Shown piece by piece: positions 20,085-20,553 of a DNA stretch of 20,553 nt. The notes under the pieces are model-generated. The model made no database searches, had not been told where the DNA came from, and saw only the letters and a list, made by a program, of their open reading frames with translations. Within the stretch, counting starts at the first letter, position 1, and each line of letters starts with the position of its first letter. The translations under genes were made by a program, and so were the position numbers. This DNA is from Didymodactylos carnosus (lineage: Eukaryota > Rotifera > Eurotatoria > Philodinida > Philodinidae), in the NCBI GenBank assembly GCA_905250885.1, contig CAJNOQ010003348.1, positions 1 to 20,553 on the forward strand, written 5' to 3'.

Positions 20085-20553
20085 TGGTTCACAAGTCAAC
20101 AATCTTGCGATAATCTCTGACAGAATCCTGATTTCAGGTCAATCTTATCAGATTCTGACCCTATACAATCAATAATAAGATTCAGATTAGAATGACCTGA
20201 TCTGAAAAATTTTTCAAGAGTCATGGTCACTGATTCTTGGTAAGAAATCAAGATCAGTTCATTCTGGTCTGAATCAGGAGATTGTTTGAAAAACACTGAT
20301 ATCTCAGTAACGGCTTCTGGCTGGAGAACTCTGAATATACATTCTAAAAAATCTTGATATCAGCTATAATATGTACTAGAAAAAGTCCCGCAAAAATGAG
20401 TCTCTTTTTTAATTTCAAGTGTATTGGTGAGTACCCAACTGGCTTTTGATTGTACTAGCCATGGTCGTATGACTACACACCATCAGATTCTGACTGAAAA
20501 TCTGAAAAAAATGGCTTTCTCAGGAAGAAAGTACTGAAATCAAGATTCCGTCA
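20085..20553. repeat. Cluster of degenerate inverted and direct repeats at window end
   Basis: An inverted pair at 20179-20203 and 20251-20275 matches at 22 of 25 positions, with a 14-bp palindrome TGAAAAATTTTTCA (20203-20216) between them. TCAGATTCTGAC occurs twice in direct orientation (20148-20159 and 20483-20494), and many variants of GATTCTGA/TCAGAATC fill the stretch. No gene is recognised. It is probably a repeat element that continues beyond the window. Confidence 0.55.

Overview
This is an AT-rich eukaryotic nuclear window. Three of its four genes are split by many short introns (mostly 50-160 nt, GT-AG, T-rich 3' ends), use the standard code and encode animal-type proteins. The protein set (ribosomal protein eS6 with S6-kinase-type tail, a TXNDC11-type ER thioredoxin protein, an ACSS2-like acetyl-CoA synthetase and a P4HB-type protein disulfide isomerase) points to a metazoan. 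Compact introns and strong AT bias would fit a rotifer, perhaps a bdelloid, but that is an inference from style and not a proven assignment.

Layout, left to right: 1-1.4 kb is noncoding upstream sequence. An intronless RPS6 gene lies at 1424-2149 (+). About 1.9 kb of mostly noncoding DNA follows, holding an (ATTC)5 microsatellite and possibly the first exon of the next gene. A TXNDC11 homologue occupies 4017-8286 (+) in 13 recognisable exons; its N-terminal exon is not resolved. Its longest intron carries a 669-bp insertion with hAT-like ends and an imperfect 8-bp target duplication, and another of its introns is GC-AG. From 8.3 to 12.5 kb is a gene desert holding a large foldback repeat, a perfect 22-bp hairpin, a trinucleotide run and other palindromes. 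Acetyl-CoA synthetase is at 12562-15154 (+, 6 exons, 731 aa). A convergent intergenic spacer of 1.8 kb contains a perfect 33-bp palindrome. PDI is at 19311-16961 (-, 9 exons, 506 aa). The last ~1.2 kb is the PDI upstream region, with an ERSE-like site near the gene and a dense cluster of nested inverted repeats farther out.

The exon models were built by hand from reading-frame continuity, splice consensus and recall of the protein families; every junction used keeps the frame. Two of the four genes (TXNDC11-like and PDI) are ER thiol-redox proteins about 9 kb apart, which may be chance. The other two serve translation and acetyl-CoA supply. I see no operon-like system, CRISPR, virus or toxin. 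The most unusual things are the intronic hAT-like element, the foldback and hairpin repeats, the degenerate redox motifs in TXNDC11, and the ERSE-like site and non-standard HVDL tail of PDI. No clearly new biological system is visible.
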